Origin: Clostridia bacterium | GTDB taxonomy: Bacteria; Bacillota; Clostridia; Oscillospirales; CAG-272 | Reading direction: 5' to 3' | Assembly: GCA_017466445.1 (NCBI GenBank) | Contig: JAFTUC010000015.1 | Coordinates: 1-42,560 of the forward strand | Length of the DNA: 42,560 nucleotides | Shown: one piece after another, positions 17,705-25,402 of the stretch | Layout of the letters: the number at the start of each line of letters is the position of its first letter | Numbering within the stretch: position 1 is the first letter of the stretch | The notes under the pieces: generated by a model | The model's input: only the letters and a program-made list of their open reading frames with translations | Told to the model about the DNA's origin: nothing | The model's database searches: none | Program-made: the position numbers and the translations under genes

Positions 17705-17750
17705 AAAAAAATCAGGGAAAGGTTCACAAACGACCTTTCCCTGATAATCT
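17705..17750. terminator. Terminator after the DUF4190-like gene
   Basis: 13-base perfect arms (17711-17723 and 17733-17745) containing AGGGAAAGG. The T-run is stronger on the minus strand than on the plus strand (AATCTTT). Confidence 0.65.
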
Positions 17751-17761
17751 TTAAATTCCGG

Positions 17762-18553
17762 GTGTTTTATATGTATTTTTCTATTTTAGGCAAAACAATC
17801 CCATTATACGGTCTTTTCTTTTACATAGGCATCTTTATATCCGCCACCGTTGCATCTTTTATATCACACAAAAGAAGCATTGCCAAATTTGACGTAGTGG
17901 GCTGCGGAATATTTACTATGATCGGCGCCGGCATAGGTGCAAAGCTTCTTTTTGTTATCGTTACGCTTAAGGATATAATAAGATACAACATTCCGATAAT
18001 TGCAATAATACGCGGAGGATTTGTTTTTTACGGAGGGGTGATTGGCGGACTTGCAGGTCTTCTCATATATTGTTTTTCGTTCAAAATGAAAGCGGTCGAC
18101 TTTCTTGATCTGTTCTCGATAGTCCTTCCTCTCGGTCACGCTTTTGGCAGAATCGGCTGTTTTTTTGCCGGTTGTTGTTACGGTATCGAATATCACGGTC
18201 CGTTAAGCTATACTTATACAATTACTGCGGGAAGCACACCTATTGGCGTTCCCTTACTTCCCATACAGCTTATAGAAGCATTTTTACTTTTTGTATTGTT
18301 CTCTGTTTTAATTTCCGTATTTATTCATCATCCCGAACGCAAACTCCTGTATGCCACGTTATATCTTCTTTCGTACTCGGTGATACGGTTTATACTTGAA
18401 TTCTTCAGAGGAGACGTAGAACGCGGAAGCTTATGGAATCTTTCTACATCGCAATGGATCAGTATCGTCATACTGTCCGTAACGACCGTACTGTCACTAA
18501 GAGCGCAAATAAATCGCTGTCATAACAATCAGGAAAAGGAAGCACATCCTTAA
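17762..18553 (+). CDS. lgt: Prolipoprotein diacylglyceryl transferase
   Basis: 263-aa integral membrane enzyme that attaches diacylglycerol to the lipobox cysteine of prolipoproteins. It has about seven hydrophobic helices. The Lgt signature HAFGRIGCFFAGCCYG is near residues 122-137, GGFVFYGGVIGG comes before it, and the C-terminal RFILEFFRGD is conserved. The start at 17762 has no strong ribosome site; the Met at 17771 is an alternative. Confidence 0.94.
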   Translation: MFYMYFSILGKTIPLYGLFFYIGIFISATVASFISHKRSIAKFDVVGCGIFTMIGAGIGAKLLFVIVTLKDIIRYNIPIIAIIRGGFVFYGGVIGGLAGLLIYCFSFKMKAVDFLDLFSIVLPLGHAFGRIGCFFAGCCYGIEYHGPLSYTYTITAGSTPIGVPLLPIQLIEAFLLFVLFSVLISVFIHHPERKLLYATLYLLSYSVIRFILEFFRGDVERGSLWNLSTSQWISIVILSVTTVLSLRAQINRCHNNQEKEAHP

Positions 18554-18573
18554 ATAGGACGTGCTTCCTTTTT
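18538..18573 (+). terminator. Terminator between lgt and the AraC gene
   Basis: GGAAGCAC (18538-18545) pairs with GTGCTTCC (18561-18568), then TTTTT. It overlaps the lgt stop and faces the convergent araC-type gene. Confidence 0.75.
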
Positions 18574-18578
18574 CTGCT

Positions 18579-19343
18579 TTACCTATATTTACTCGGACTT
18601 TCTCCGAAATATTTTTTAAACATTTTTGAAAAATTAAACGGATCGTTATATCCTACCAGCTCTGCCGTAAGAGTGACCGATATTCCCTCGCGAAGGAGCC
18701 TTTGCGCGTGCTGCATTCTGACCTTTATAAGATAATCTCGGATGCTTATACCCATACTCGCCTTGAATATACGGGCAAGGTACCGTCTGTCAAGACCGAG
18801 CGTATCGGCAAGCTCCTCGACCGTAATATGATTCATATACAGCGAGTTTACGGTATCGACCACGCGTCTTACGTAGTGCGGATGGGTTGTACGCCCCGAA
18901 AAAAGCTCCGAGTATATCATAAAAAGCGCCGCGCTTGCCATTTCCTCTCTCGTGTCCGTTCGATCTTTAAGTGTTCTTACGATCGAAAAAGGCTCGTAAG
19001 AAAAATCAAACACTCTTCCGGGAAGAGTCTCAAATTTTCGAGAAAGCGTCCCCGTAAAGGCTATCCATATATATTCCCAAGGATCGTCCTTATCCGAAAC
19101 GTATCTGGCGTTTTCATATTCTTTTATAATAAATATCTGCCCTCGTGACACATTATAGGTTCCGTCCTCGCTGTAAAGGGTCCCTTTGCCCGAAACGACA
19201 TAATGGATCATCCAATACGGTCTGTGTCCGTAGGCAACATGTTCGCTTTTACAAAATTCGTATCCGCAATGAACAGGGGAAAATTCATGGAAGGATCTGT
19301 CGAGAAACGCTATTTCCCAAAATCCCGTGCTTTTTTTCTTCAA
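18579..19343 (-). CDS. AraC-family transcriptional regulator
   Basis: About 254 aa. The N-terminal half is a cupin-like sensor (HRPYWMIHYVVSGKGTLYSEDGTYNVSRGQIFIIKE), the C-terminal half two helix-turn-helices (VEELADTLGLDRRYLARIFKASMGISIRDYL and TAELVGYNDPFNFSKMFKKYFGESPSKYR). It is divergent from a GH4 glycosidase gene, so it probably senses a sugar and controls that gene. The start is uncertain: an ATG at 19421 lies inside a likely -35 element, so I prefer TTG at 19343, which follows AAAGG. Confidence 0.88.
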   Translation of the reverse strand: MKKKSTGFWEIAFLDRSFHEFSPVHCGYEFCKSEHVAYGHRPYWMIHYVVSGKGTLYSEDGTYNVSRGQIFIIKEYENARYVSDKDDPWEYIWIAFTGTLSRKFETLPGRVFDFSYEPFSIVRTLKDRTDTREEMASAALFMIYSELFSGRTTHPHYVRRVVDTVNSLYMNHITVEELADTLGLDRRYLARIFKASMGISIRDYLIKVRMQHAQRLLREGISVTLTAELVGYNDPFNFSKMFKKYFGESPSKYR

Positions 19344-19385
19344 GGTGACAAAAAACCTTTCATATGTTATATTTTTGCCGTATAT

Positions 19386-19426
19386 AGTTACATTATAACA
19401 TATTAGGGTTACATAATACAATGGTG
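19386..19426 (-). promoter_or_regulatory. Promoter region of the AraC gene
   Basis: TTGTAT, an 18-base spacer and TATAAT can be read on the minus strand, with a GTTA-N5-TAAC palindrome over the -10 and GTTACAT repeats nearby. Plausible site for autoregulation or for control of the divergent GH4 gene. Confidence 0.5.
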
Positions 19427-19495
19427 TTTACAAAAAAAATACATAAAATAATATTAAAAGGAATTATTTCCGTATTTGAAAGGAAGCATACATTT

Positions 19496-20818
19496 ATGTT
19501 AAAGATCACTTTTATGGGCGCAGGAAGCACTGTTTTCTGCAAAAACGTTCTCGGAGACTCGATGCTCACTCCCGCACTGCGCGAGTGCGAGATCGCTCTC
19601 TACGACATTGACAGCGACCGTCTTGAGGAATCATATCTTCTCATCTCCACTCTCAACAAAAACGTAAACGAGAGTCGCGCGGTCATAAAGAAATATCTCG
19701 GAGTCGAAAACCGCAAGGACGCTCTAAGAGATGCTACTTTCGTTGTAAACGCGATCCAGGTCGGTCTTTACGATCCGTGTACGATAATAGATTTTGAGAT
19801 TCCCAAGAAGTACGGTCTTCGTCAGACGATAGGTGACACCCTTGGGATCGGAGGAATTTTCAGAGGTCTTCGCACTATCCACGTACTCAAGGGCTTTGCC
19901 GCCGACATGGAGGAGGTATGTCCTAATGCATGGTTCCTCAATTACACAAATCCCATGGCTATCCTTGCGGGATACATGCAGAGATACACCAAGGTCAAGA
20001 CCGTCGGTCTCTGTCACAGCGTTCAGGTCTGCTCCGAGGGTATTATGAAGCATCTCGGACTTGAGGACAAGCTTGACGGCAGGATCGAGACTATTGCGGG
20101 AATCAACCACATGGCGTGGCTTCTCGACATCCGAGACAAGGACGGAAACGATCTTTATCCCGAGATCAAGCGTCGCGCGAAGGAAAAAAATGCGACCGCC
20201 AAGCACTGGGACATGGTCAGATTCGACTATATTGACAAGCTCGGATACTACTGCACCGAGTCGAGTGAGCACAACGCGGAGTACAACTACCTTTACATAA
20301 AGGAAAACCGTCCGGAGCTTATTGAAAAATTCAACATTCCGCTCGACGAATATCCGAGGCGCTGCATTGATCAGATCGCAAAATGGCAGAGTCAAAAGGA
20401 AGAGATCATGGCAGGCGGCAACGTGACGCACACAAGATCAAGAGAATATGCGTCCTACATTATGGAAGCTATAGTAACAGGCGTTCCGTACAAGATCGGC
20501 GGAAACGTACTCAATAGCGGTCTTATCTCCAACCTGCCGTCGAACGCCTGCGTAGAGGTTCCCTGCCTTGTTGACAACGCAGGAATACACCCGACATACA
20601 TAGGCGAGCTTCCTCCTCAGTGTGCGGCAATGAACATGACGAACATAAACGTTCAGCTCCTCACTATCGCGGCAGCTCACGAAATGTCTATGGAGCATGT
20701 TTACCATGCAGCTATTCTCGATCCTCACACGGGAAGCCAGCTCTCCACGGACGAGATCGTAGCTATGTGCGATGAGCTCAGAAGCGCTCACGAGGCGGCG
20801 GGATATCCCATATTCTGA
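19496..20818 (+). CDS. GH4 family alpha-glycosidase (alpha-galactosidase/alpha-glucosidase)
   Basis: 440-aa NAD- and metal-dependent glycosidase. It has the Rossmann start KITFMGAGSTVFCKNVLGD, GDTLGIGGIFRGLRTI, NYTNPMAI, the metal-binding Cys-His in GLCHSVQ and INHMAWLLDI, all marks of the GH4 alpha-galactosidase/alpha-glucosidase branch. It hydrolyses by a redox-elimination mechanism in the cytoplasm. GAAAGGAAG precedes the ATG at 19496; an upstream in-frame Met at 19421 lies in the promoter region. Exact substrate (melibiose or other) is not determined. Confidence 0.92.
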   Translation: MLKITFMGAGSTVFCKNVLGDSMLTPALRECEIALYDIDSDRLEESYLLISTLNKNVNESRAVIKKYLGVENRKDALRDATFVVNAIQVGLYDPCTIIDFEIPKKYGLRQTIGDTLGIGGIFRGLRTIHVLKGFAADMEEVCPNAWFLNYTNPMAILAGYMQRYTKVKTVGLCHSVQVCSEGIMKHLGLEDKLDGRIETIAGINHMAWLLDIRDKDGNDLYPEIKRRAKEKNATAKHWDMVRFDYIDKLGYYCTESSEHNAEYNYLYIKENRPELIEKFNIPLDEYPRRCIDQIAKWQSQKEEIMAGGNVTHTRSREYASYIMEAIVTGVPYKIGGNVLNSGLISNLPSNACVEVPCLVDNAGIHPTYIGELPPQCAAMNMTNINVQLLTIAAAHEMSMEHVYHAAILDPHTGSQLSTDEIVAMCDELRSAHEAAGYPIF

Positions 20819-20829
20819 TATTTTTTTAC

Positions 20830-20879
20830 AAAGCACGGTTTACCGATTCATTAAAAAAATCGGCAAAACCGTGCTTTTT
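20830..20879 (+). terminator. Terminator after the GH4 gene
   Basis: AAAGCACGGTTT (20830-20841) pairs with AAACCGTGCTTT (20866-20877), followed by T. An inner CCGATT/AATCGG pair extends the hairpin. Confidence 0.85.
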
Positions 20880-20903
20880 GCTTTAACTTTTCACAAAAAT
20901 ATC

Positions 20904-20932
20904 TTCCATTCGGCAAGATTTTGTGATATAAT
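20904..20932 (+). promoter_or_regulatory. Extended -10 promoter of nrnA-surE
   Basis: TG-A-TATAAT ending at 20932 with a poor -35 (TTCCAT at 20904). It lies about 80 bases before nrnA. Confidence 0.5.
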
Positions 20933-21014
20933 TAAAGAGGAGATTTTACGAAGATCGGATCAAATCCTATTTTTCGGCATATCATAAACAAAGGGATAAC
21001 GGCGGTAAACTGCA

Positions 21015-21995
21015 ATGAACAAATCTATAAAGCACGACATTCTTGACTCGGTAAAAAAATATGAAAAAATCGTGATAATCAGACACAAGAAGCCTGACGG
21101 AGATGCGGTCGGAGCATCGCTCGGACTAAAGGAGATACTTCGCTCTTCCTTTCCCGAAAAGGACGTGCGCGTCATAAACTCTGACCGTGCGGAGAGCCTT
21201 GATTTTCTCGGAGATGAGGATCCTTCTGCCGACGACTCCTTCTATAGCGGTGCGCTCGCCGTTATAGTCGACACGTCAACCGTAGAGCGCATATCGAATC
21301 CGAAGTACACTCTATGCGAGAGGGTCATCAAGATAGATCATCACGCGGACAGCGAGGCATACGGAGACATTTCTTGGGTGGAGGGACACAGATCCTCCTG
21401 CTCCGAAATGATAGCCGATCTTTACTCCGCCTTCCCGTCCGAGTTAAGTCTTGGCAGAGACGCCGCACGGGCGATCTACACGGGCATCGTGACCGATTCG
21501 GGACGCTTCCGCTTCAGCTCGGTATCGGGTGACACGCACCGTCTCACCGCCATGCTTCTTGACACGGGAATCGATCTCGACGTAATTCACGCTAATCTGT
21601 ACATGAGAGAGTTCCACACCTTCAAGTTTCAGGCTTCCGTCTACAAAAAAATGCAGATCAGCGAAAACGGGGTCGCATATCTTTATATAGACCGCGAGAT
21701 GCAGGATGAATTTTCTCTCTCTTACGAGGATGCGGGAAATGCGGTCATTTATATGGAATCGATCAAAAATTCGCTGATATGGATAGCGTTTATAGAAAAC
21801 CGAGATTCTTCCGTCCGTGTTCGTCTGCGCTCGCGATTTGTTACCGTTAATACTCTTGCGGAAAAATACCGTGGCGGCGGTCACGCCTGCGCCTGCGGTG
21901 CTACCGTTTACAGCAGAGACGAGGCAGAAAAGCTTGTAAAGGAGGCCGATCTGCTTCTAAAAAAATACAAAGAAGAAAACGAGGGTTGGCTATGA
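21015..21995 (+). CDS. nrnA: DHH-family phosphoesterase (NrnA-like oligoribonuclease / pAp phosphatase)
   Basis: 326-aa protein. DHH domain: RHKKPDGDAVGASLGL with the first metal ligands, VIVDTST, then KIDHHADS. The DHHA1 domain at the C-terminus has RGGGHACACGA. These enzymes degrade nano-RNA and dephosphorylate 3'-phosphoadenosine 5'-phosphate, and some relatives cleave c-di-AMP products; the split between those roles cannot be read from sequence. It overlaps surE by 4 bases. Confidence 0.9.
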   Translation: MNKSIKHDILDSVKKYEKIVIIRHKKPDGDAVGASLGLKEILRSSFPEKDVRVINSDRAESLDFLGDEDPSADDSFYSGALAVIVDTSTVERISNPKYTLCERVIKIDHHADSEAYGDISWVEGHRSSCSEMIADLYSAFPSELSLGRDAARAIYTGIVTDSGRFRFSSVSGDTHRLTAMLLDTGIDLDVIHANLYMREFHTFKFQASVYKKMQISENGVAYLYIDREMQDEFSLSYEDAGNAVIYMESIKNSLIWIAFIENRDSSVRVRLRSRFVTVNTLAEKYRGGGHACACGATVYSRDEAEKLVKEADLLLKKYKEENEGWL

Positions 21996-22708
21996 ACATA
22001 CTTATAACTAACGACGACGGATACCGCTCGGAGGCTCTTATACGACTTGCGCGCTGGGCAAAAAAGCTCGGAAGCGTGACTGTAGTATCACCCAAGACAG
22101 AGCAAAGCGGTCGAAGTCAGGCGATAGAATTTCACAAGCCGATCGAGATAAAAAAGATAGATCTCGATCCCGAAATAGAGGCGTACTATGTCGATTCCAC
22201 TCCTGCGGACTGCGTTCGTTTCGCGACCGCCTCACTGAAGACAAAGTTCGATCTGATACTTTCGGGAATAAATCACGGCTACAACATTGGGGACGATCTC
22301 GTATATTCGGGAACAGCGGGAGCGGTATTCGAGGGTGCAAGGCTGAACATCAGCGGCATCGCTCTTTCGACCGACACGTCGACCTATGACGTCGCATTTG
22401 AAAATATAGACAGAGTATTCGATTTTATTTTCAAAAACGGTCTGCTGAAGCACAGCTGCATATACAATGTCAACATTCCGCTTGCGGCAAAGGAAATAAA
22501 GGTCACGCGGCAGGGCGGCATGTATTTTGACGACAATTTCACCCCTCTCGGAAACGACATGTACATGCAGGAGGGCGATCCGATACCGCTTATCGGATGC
22601 GATCTGTCAGTCGATATCGACGCGGTACGAAACGGCTACATTTCGATCACTCCGATATCCGCGGCGCGAACGAATCTTGAAGCGTACGAAAAGATAAAGG
22701 ATCTTTAA
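21992..22708 (+). CDS. surE: 5'/3'-nucleotidase SurE
   Basis: 238-aa survival protein nucleotidase. The metal-site motif is ILITNDDGYRSEA with D8/D9; Ser in SGRSQAI and Asn in SGINHGYNIGDDLVYSGTAGA complete the site. ATG at 21992 overlaps the nrnA stop (ATGA), giving translational coupling of two nucleotide-scavenging enzymes. A TTG two codons upstream is possible but less likely. Confidence 0.95.
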   Translation: MNILITNDDGYRSEALIRLARWAKKLGSVTVVSPKTEQSGRSQAIEFHKPIEIKKIDLDPEIEAYYVDSTPADCVRFATASLKTKFDLILSGINHGYNIGDDLVYSGTAGAVFEGARLNISGIALSTDTSTYDVAFENIDRVFDFIFKNGLLKHSCIYNVNIPLAAKEIKVTRQGGMYFDDNFTPLGNDMYMQEGDPIPLIGCDLSVDIDAVRNGYISITPISAARTNLEAYEKIKDL

Positions 22709-22711
22709 ATC

Positions 22712-22748
22712 AAAAAAAGTCGGGATGATGTTATCATCCCGACTTTTT
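22712..22748. terminator. Bidirectional terminator between surE and ferritin
   Basis: GTCGGGATGAT (22719-22729) pairs with ATCATCCCGAC (22733-22743), with A-run on the left and T-run on the right, so it can stop both converging transcripts. Confidence 0.85.
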
Positions 22749-22759
22749 GACTTTTAAAA

Positions 22760-23272
22760 TCACAGAACGAGCGAGGGAGCGGTATACACTCTTGCGGCAA
22801 GCTCCTGATTGAGCATATAGAGGCTCTTGGGATCACTTCCGAAGAGCTCCATCTTAGTGATCATATCGTTTGCGTTGGTCTCCTCCTCACCCTGCTCCTT
22901 TACGAACCAGTCAAGGAACTGCATGGTGCGGAAATCCTTTACCTCATACGCCGCCGCATAGATATCGTTGATAAGCGAGGTAACGTACTCCTCGTGCTCA
23001 AGACCTGCCTTGAGCACGTCCATATGGCACTCAAAGGTCTTATCGGGCTTCGGAATAGCCTCAAGCGTTACCTTCTGATTCTCATTCTGAAGGTACTGAT
23101 AGAAAAGCATTGCGTGGTCGCGCTCCTCCTGAGCCTGGACCTTATACCAGTTTGCAAATCCGTCAAGTCCGGCATCCTCGAAATAATTTGAGAAATCGAG
23201 GTAGAGATATGCGGAATAGAATTCCTTGTTGATCTGCTGATTTAACAGCTCGTGTACTTTTGCATTCATCAT
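22760..23272 (-). CDS. ftnA: Ferritin (non-haem, FtnA-like)
   Basis: 170-aa iron-storage protein. Ferroxidase ligands: Glu in INKEFYSAYLYLDF (about residue 18), the EERDHA motif in the second helix, and Glu/Gln in the KEQGEEETN segment. The four-helix bundle with a short C-terminal tail matches prokaryotic FtnA. GAAAGGA precedes the start. A small GC-rich hairpin (TGCGCC/GGCGCA) lies in its leader. The gene closes the cassette array on its left side. Confidence 0.94.
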   Translation of the reverse strand: MMNAKVHELLNQQINKEFYSAYLYLDFSNYFEDAGLDGFANWYKVQAQEERDHAMLFYQYLQNENQKVTLEAIPKPDKTFECHMDVLKAGLEHEEYVTSLINDIYAAAYEVKDFRTMQFLDWFVKEQGEEETNANDMITKMELFGSDPKSLYMLNQELAARVYTAPSLVL

Positions 23273-23339
23273 AGTATTATTTTCCTTTCATACGTGCGCC
23301 TATATCGGCGCATAAAAATATTCTTGATCGCTCATAGGC

Positions 23340-23368
23340 ATTATATCGCAAATTTATGAATTTTTCAA
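23340..23368 (-). promoter_or_regulatory. sigma-A promoter of ferritin
   Basis: On the minus strand: TTGAAA (23368-23363), 17-base spacer, TATAAT (23345-23340). Same -35, spacing and -10 as the eight cassette promoters to the right, with an AT-rich spacer most like that of the GH78 gene. Confidence 0.8.
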
Positions 23369-23384
23369 GAATCGACTCTGCGTT

Positions 23385-23465
23385 TTTTATTTACCGCAGG
23401 CGATTTTATGGAAGCTTCGCTCGATCGATATACACCGGGGCAGAGCGCCGAGTCCAAAAACGAAA
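23385..23465 (-). repeat. Repeat A, copy 1 (decayed)
   Basis: Only the block CGGGGCAGAGCGCC and loosely matching flanks remain, between the ferritin promoter and the stop of the first cassette gene. It marks the left edge of the array. Confidence 0.55.
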
Positions 23466-23474
23466 TTCATATAA

Positions 23475-23894
23475 TCAAACGATATTTTTCTTGTAATATT
23501 TCTTGATTAATCTTTTGGTTTTTCTTGTTTTAGAAATTTCACCATTGACGAAAAAGGCTCTTTTTTTATTTGTCGGATACGCAATCTCGTAGTGCGGAGG
23601 TCCACCGCCGCCGCTCCAGCTTCCATACAACGCAATGCTTCTGATCGAGCTCCATTCGATTTCTTCTATTTGCCCCCAAAGATATATTATCTTAACGCTT
23701 TCTTCGGAAAAAACATAGTATACGGGAAATATAAGGAAACCAAATACCGGAAGTAATGCCGCAACAAAAAATCCGACAGTCAGGCCGATTTCTTTTTCAT
23801 GTATGCAGGATACGGCTAAGGCTATAAAAGTCACAAACAGTCCGATAGGAAGCCATAGATGTGTATTGATTGCAATTTGCTTTTTTTTATCCAT
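23475..23894 (-). CDS. Cassette protein 1: two-helix membrane protein with PH-like domain
   Basis: 139 aa. Two transmembrane segments (HLWLPIGLFVTFIALAVS and TVGFFVAALLPVFGFLIFPVYYVF) are followed by a strand-rich domain (FSEESVKIIYLWGQIEEIEWSSI) resembling the bacterial PH-like domains of small membrane proteins, and a basic tail (TRKTKRLIKKYYKKN). I know no specific function. The ATG at 23894 follows AAGACGGTG; reading further upstream would translate repeat B, which is an artefact. Immunity to an imported toxin is one possibility from context only. Confidence 0.7.
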   Translation of the reverse strand: MDKKKQIAINTHLWLPIGLFVTFIALAVSCIHEKEIGLTVGFFVAALLPVFGFLIFPVYYVFSEESVKIIYLWGQIEEIEWSSIRSIALYGSWSGGGGPPHYEIAYPTNKKRAFFVNGEISKTRKTKRLIKKYYKKNIV

Positions 23895-23925
23895 ATCCAC
23901 ACCGTCTTTCTTTTTTATTATTATC

Positions 23926-23983
23926 ATTATAGCATGGTTTTGTAAACATTTCAAGCGTTTCGCCGGTTCGAATCTGTCCACGG
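23926..23983 (-). repeat. Repeat B, copy 1 (promoter of cassette gene 1)
   Basis: -10 TATAAT (23931-23926), 17-base spacer containing TTTACAAA, -35 TTGAAA (23954-23949), then the conserved upstream block with TTCGAACCGG. A weak CCAC/GTGG hairpin lies just beyond it. Confidence 0.8.
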
Positions 23984-24021
23984 TTTTGCTTCTGTGGAGA
24001 ATCTATATCCAAAAATGCATT

Positions 24022-24172
24022 CGCCGATTTAGATGCAAAACCGTGTGTGGCTGATTTAGATGCACGCCGATTTTGCAGAGGGTAGACTACCCCCTTGGCG
24101 ATGATGGGAGCTGCACTTGACCGCTATCTTTCGTGGCAGAGCGCCATGCTTGCAACAAACGCTATGTAAATA
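24022..24172 (-). repeat. Repeat A, copy 2 (after cassette gene 2)
   Basis: About 150 bp. Minus-strand order: TTGCAAGCATGGCGCTCTGC, AGTGCAGCTCCCATCATCGC, GGGTAG-N1-CTACCC-like stem, GCAAAATC, then two GCATCTAAATC direct repeats. It begins immediately at the stop of the gene. Confidence 0.8.
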
Positions 24173-24174
24173 TA

Positions 24175-24822
24175 CTATGCGGTTTCCCAGTCAAAGATTT
24201 TTGCTTTTTTACCATTGTTGTTTATTCGATAAATAATAATCCAAGAGAATGCATCTGAAAACTGTTCTTCGGTAAAACCAAGGTCAGTATTATCTTGAAA
24301 TTTCTCTAAGGATTCATCATTTTCAACTTTAACTTCCAAAGATACTGCTTCTTTACATTTTAGCTTGAAATGCGGTTCGTATTCTATGGTAGCTTGATCT
24401 TTTTCGTTGGTCATACCATCATAACCGTGCATTCTGCTATCAAAAAGCAAATACTCTTTTTCACACTTAATACACTTGGATTTTATGACAACAATTCCGG
24501 AAAAATACGGACGATCGGGAAGAAACACCTCTTCGCGTCTGCGTACAAATCCTTTGCCAGGTTCATATTGTTCATATAATTTCCAATGGTGGAGGGTGCC
24601 ATCTTCATCCCGTGTACATGTTGACAACCCGCCTGAAAACATTTCATGCAAAGCATCATAATAAGGCTTTTCGAGTAGCATTTCCTCTTTGTTCATATAA
24701 TTTTGATATACCAAAAATTTTTCGCAACCACAAGTGCAGCAAATCCCGAAATGCGTCCACGTTTTCTGTTGCTTTTGAAGTTTTGCTATGTGTCTTATAT
24801 ATCTTGGGATCGGAATAGCCAT
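24175..24822 (-). CDS. Cassette protein 2: Cys-rich (two CxxC) protein
   Basis: 215 aa, soluble. A first zinc-site candidate is CCTCGCEKF near residue 30 and a second is CIKCEKE near residue 120; between them lies an acidic region, and an acidic C-terminal domain follows (DTDLG, DAFSWIIIYRI). The arrangement of two CxxC pairs at the head of two halves recalls double-CxxCG proteins, some of which are toxin-immunity proteins, but I cannot assign it. ATG at 24822 follows AAGGCGGTGG; a longer upstream frame only translates inserted repeats. Confidence 0.7.
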   Translation of the reverse strand: MAIPIPRYIRHIAKLQKQQKTWTHFGICCTCGCEKFLVYQNYMNKEEMLLEKPYYDALHEMFSGGLSTCTRDEDGTLHHWKLYEQYEPGKGFVRRREEVFLPDRPYFSGIVVIKSKCIKCEKEYLLFDSRMHGYDGMTNEKDQATIEYEPHFKLKCKEAVSLEVKVENDESLEKFQDNTDLGFTEEQFSDAFSWIIIYRINNNGKKAKIFDWETA

Positions 24823-24846
24823 AAAACCACCGCCTTTCTTGACTAT

Positions 24847-25110
24847 ATTATACCACAATTTTGTAAACATTTCAACCGTTCCGCAAGCGATTCTTGCAAA
24901 GGCTCCCTCCGGGGGGGAGCTGGCGCCGTAGGCGACTGAGGGAGAGCGCGTTACCGTAAAGTTTAATTGAATTCCAATGTTGCGCAGGCTCCTTCCACCA
25001 CTTCGTGGTCCCCCTTCCTCCCGGAGGAAGGCTTTCGCCGGTTCGAATCTGTCTACAGCCCCGAAATGCCCGAAATGCATCTACAAAATTTCAAAAAAAT
25101 TTATAATAAA
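24847..25110 (-). repeat. Repeat B, copy 2, interrupted by a hairpin element
   Basis: The promoter half (TATAAT 24852-24847, TTGAAA 24875-24870) is intact. The upstream half with TTCGAACCGG resumes at about 25034 and ends in the GCATTTCGGGCATTTCGG segment. Roughly 150 bases of unrelated hairpin DNA separate the halves, so repeat B is older than the insertion. Confidence 0.75.
24881..25033. repeat. Element C, copy 1 (hairpin element inserted in repeat B)
   Basis: Contains CTCCCTC paired with GAGGGAG around a GGCGCC-centred arm, then a second hairpin with CCACTTCGTGG and CTTCCTCCCGGAGGAAG. The first part recurs at 26286. Similar GC-rich hairpins are common between genes of gut Clostridia, to my recollection. 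Confidence 0.65.
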
Positions 25111-25222
25111 AATGCTTTTCGCTTCAGCGAAAAGCTACCTTACTTCTTCACTATTCACTATTACCTCTAACCTTGCCAAATCCCCGAGTTAGTGAAAAGT
25201 GAAGAGTGAAAAGTGAAAAAGT

Positions 25223-25252
25223 AAATCCCCAAGGACAAGTCCTCGGGGATTT
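25223..25252 (-). terminator. Hairpin terminator downstream of cassette gene 3 and repeat A
   Basis: AAATCCCC-AGGAC pairs with GTCCT-GGGGATTT (25223-25252), just left of repeat A copy 3. The minus strand then reads TTTACTTTTTC. AGTGAAAAGTG repeats follow. Confidence 0.65.
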
Positions 25253-25253
25253 G

Positions 25254-25385
25254 TGATGTGTGTCCGATTTAGATGCACGGATTTTTATGCGAGGGTAGAA
25301 TAAATACTTGGCGATGATGGGAGTTGCAATTGACCGCTATCTTCCGGGGTAGAGCGCCATGCTTGCAACGACAACCTATGTAATA
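25254..25385 (-). repeat. Repeat A, copy 3 (after cassette gene 3)
   Basis: About 130 bp, a shorter form with a single GCATCTAAATC block and a diverged middle; the CAAGCATGGCGCTCTACCCC end and TTGGCGATGATGGGAG core are clear. Confidence 0.8.
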
Positions 25386-25402
25386 TACCTTTTTGTTTAT
25401 TC

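Noticed and set aside
24823-25080. Longer versions of the cassette proteins with shared N-terminal peptides such as VDRFEPAK or RIRTGETVEMFTKLWYN
   Set aside because: These come from reading through repeat B, which holds the promoter; each true start has a ribosome site just downstream of it.
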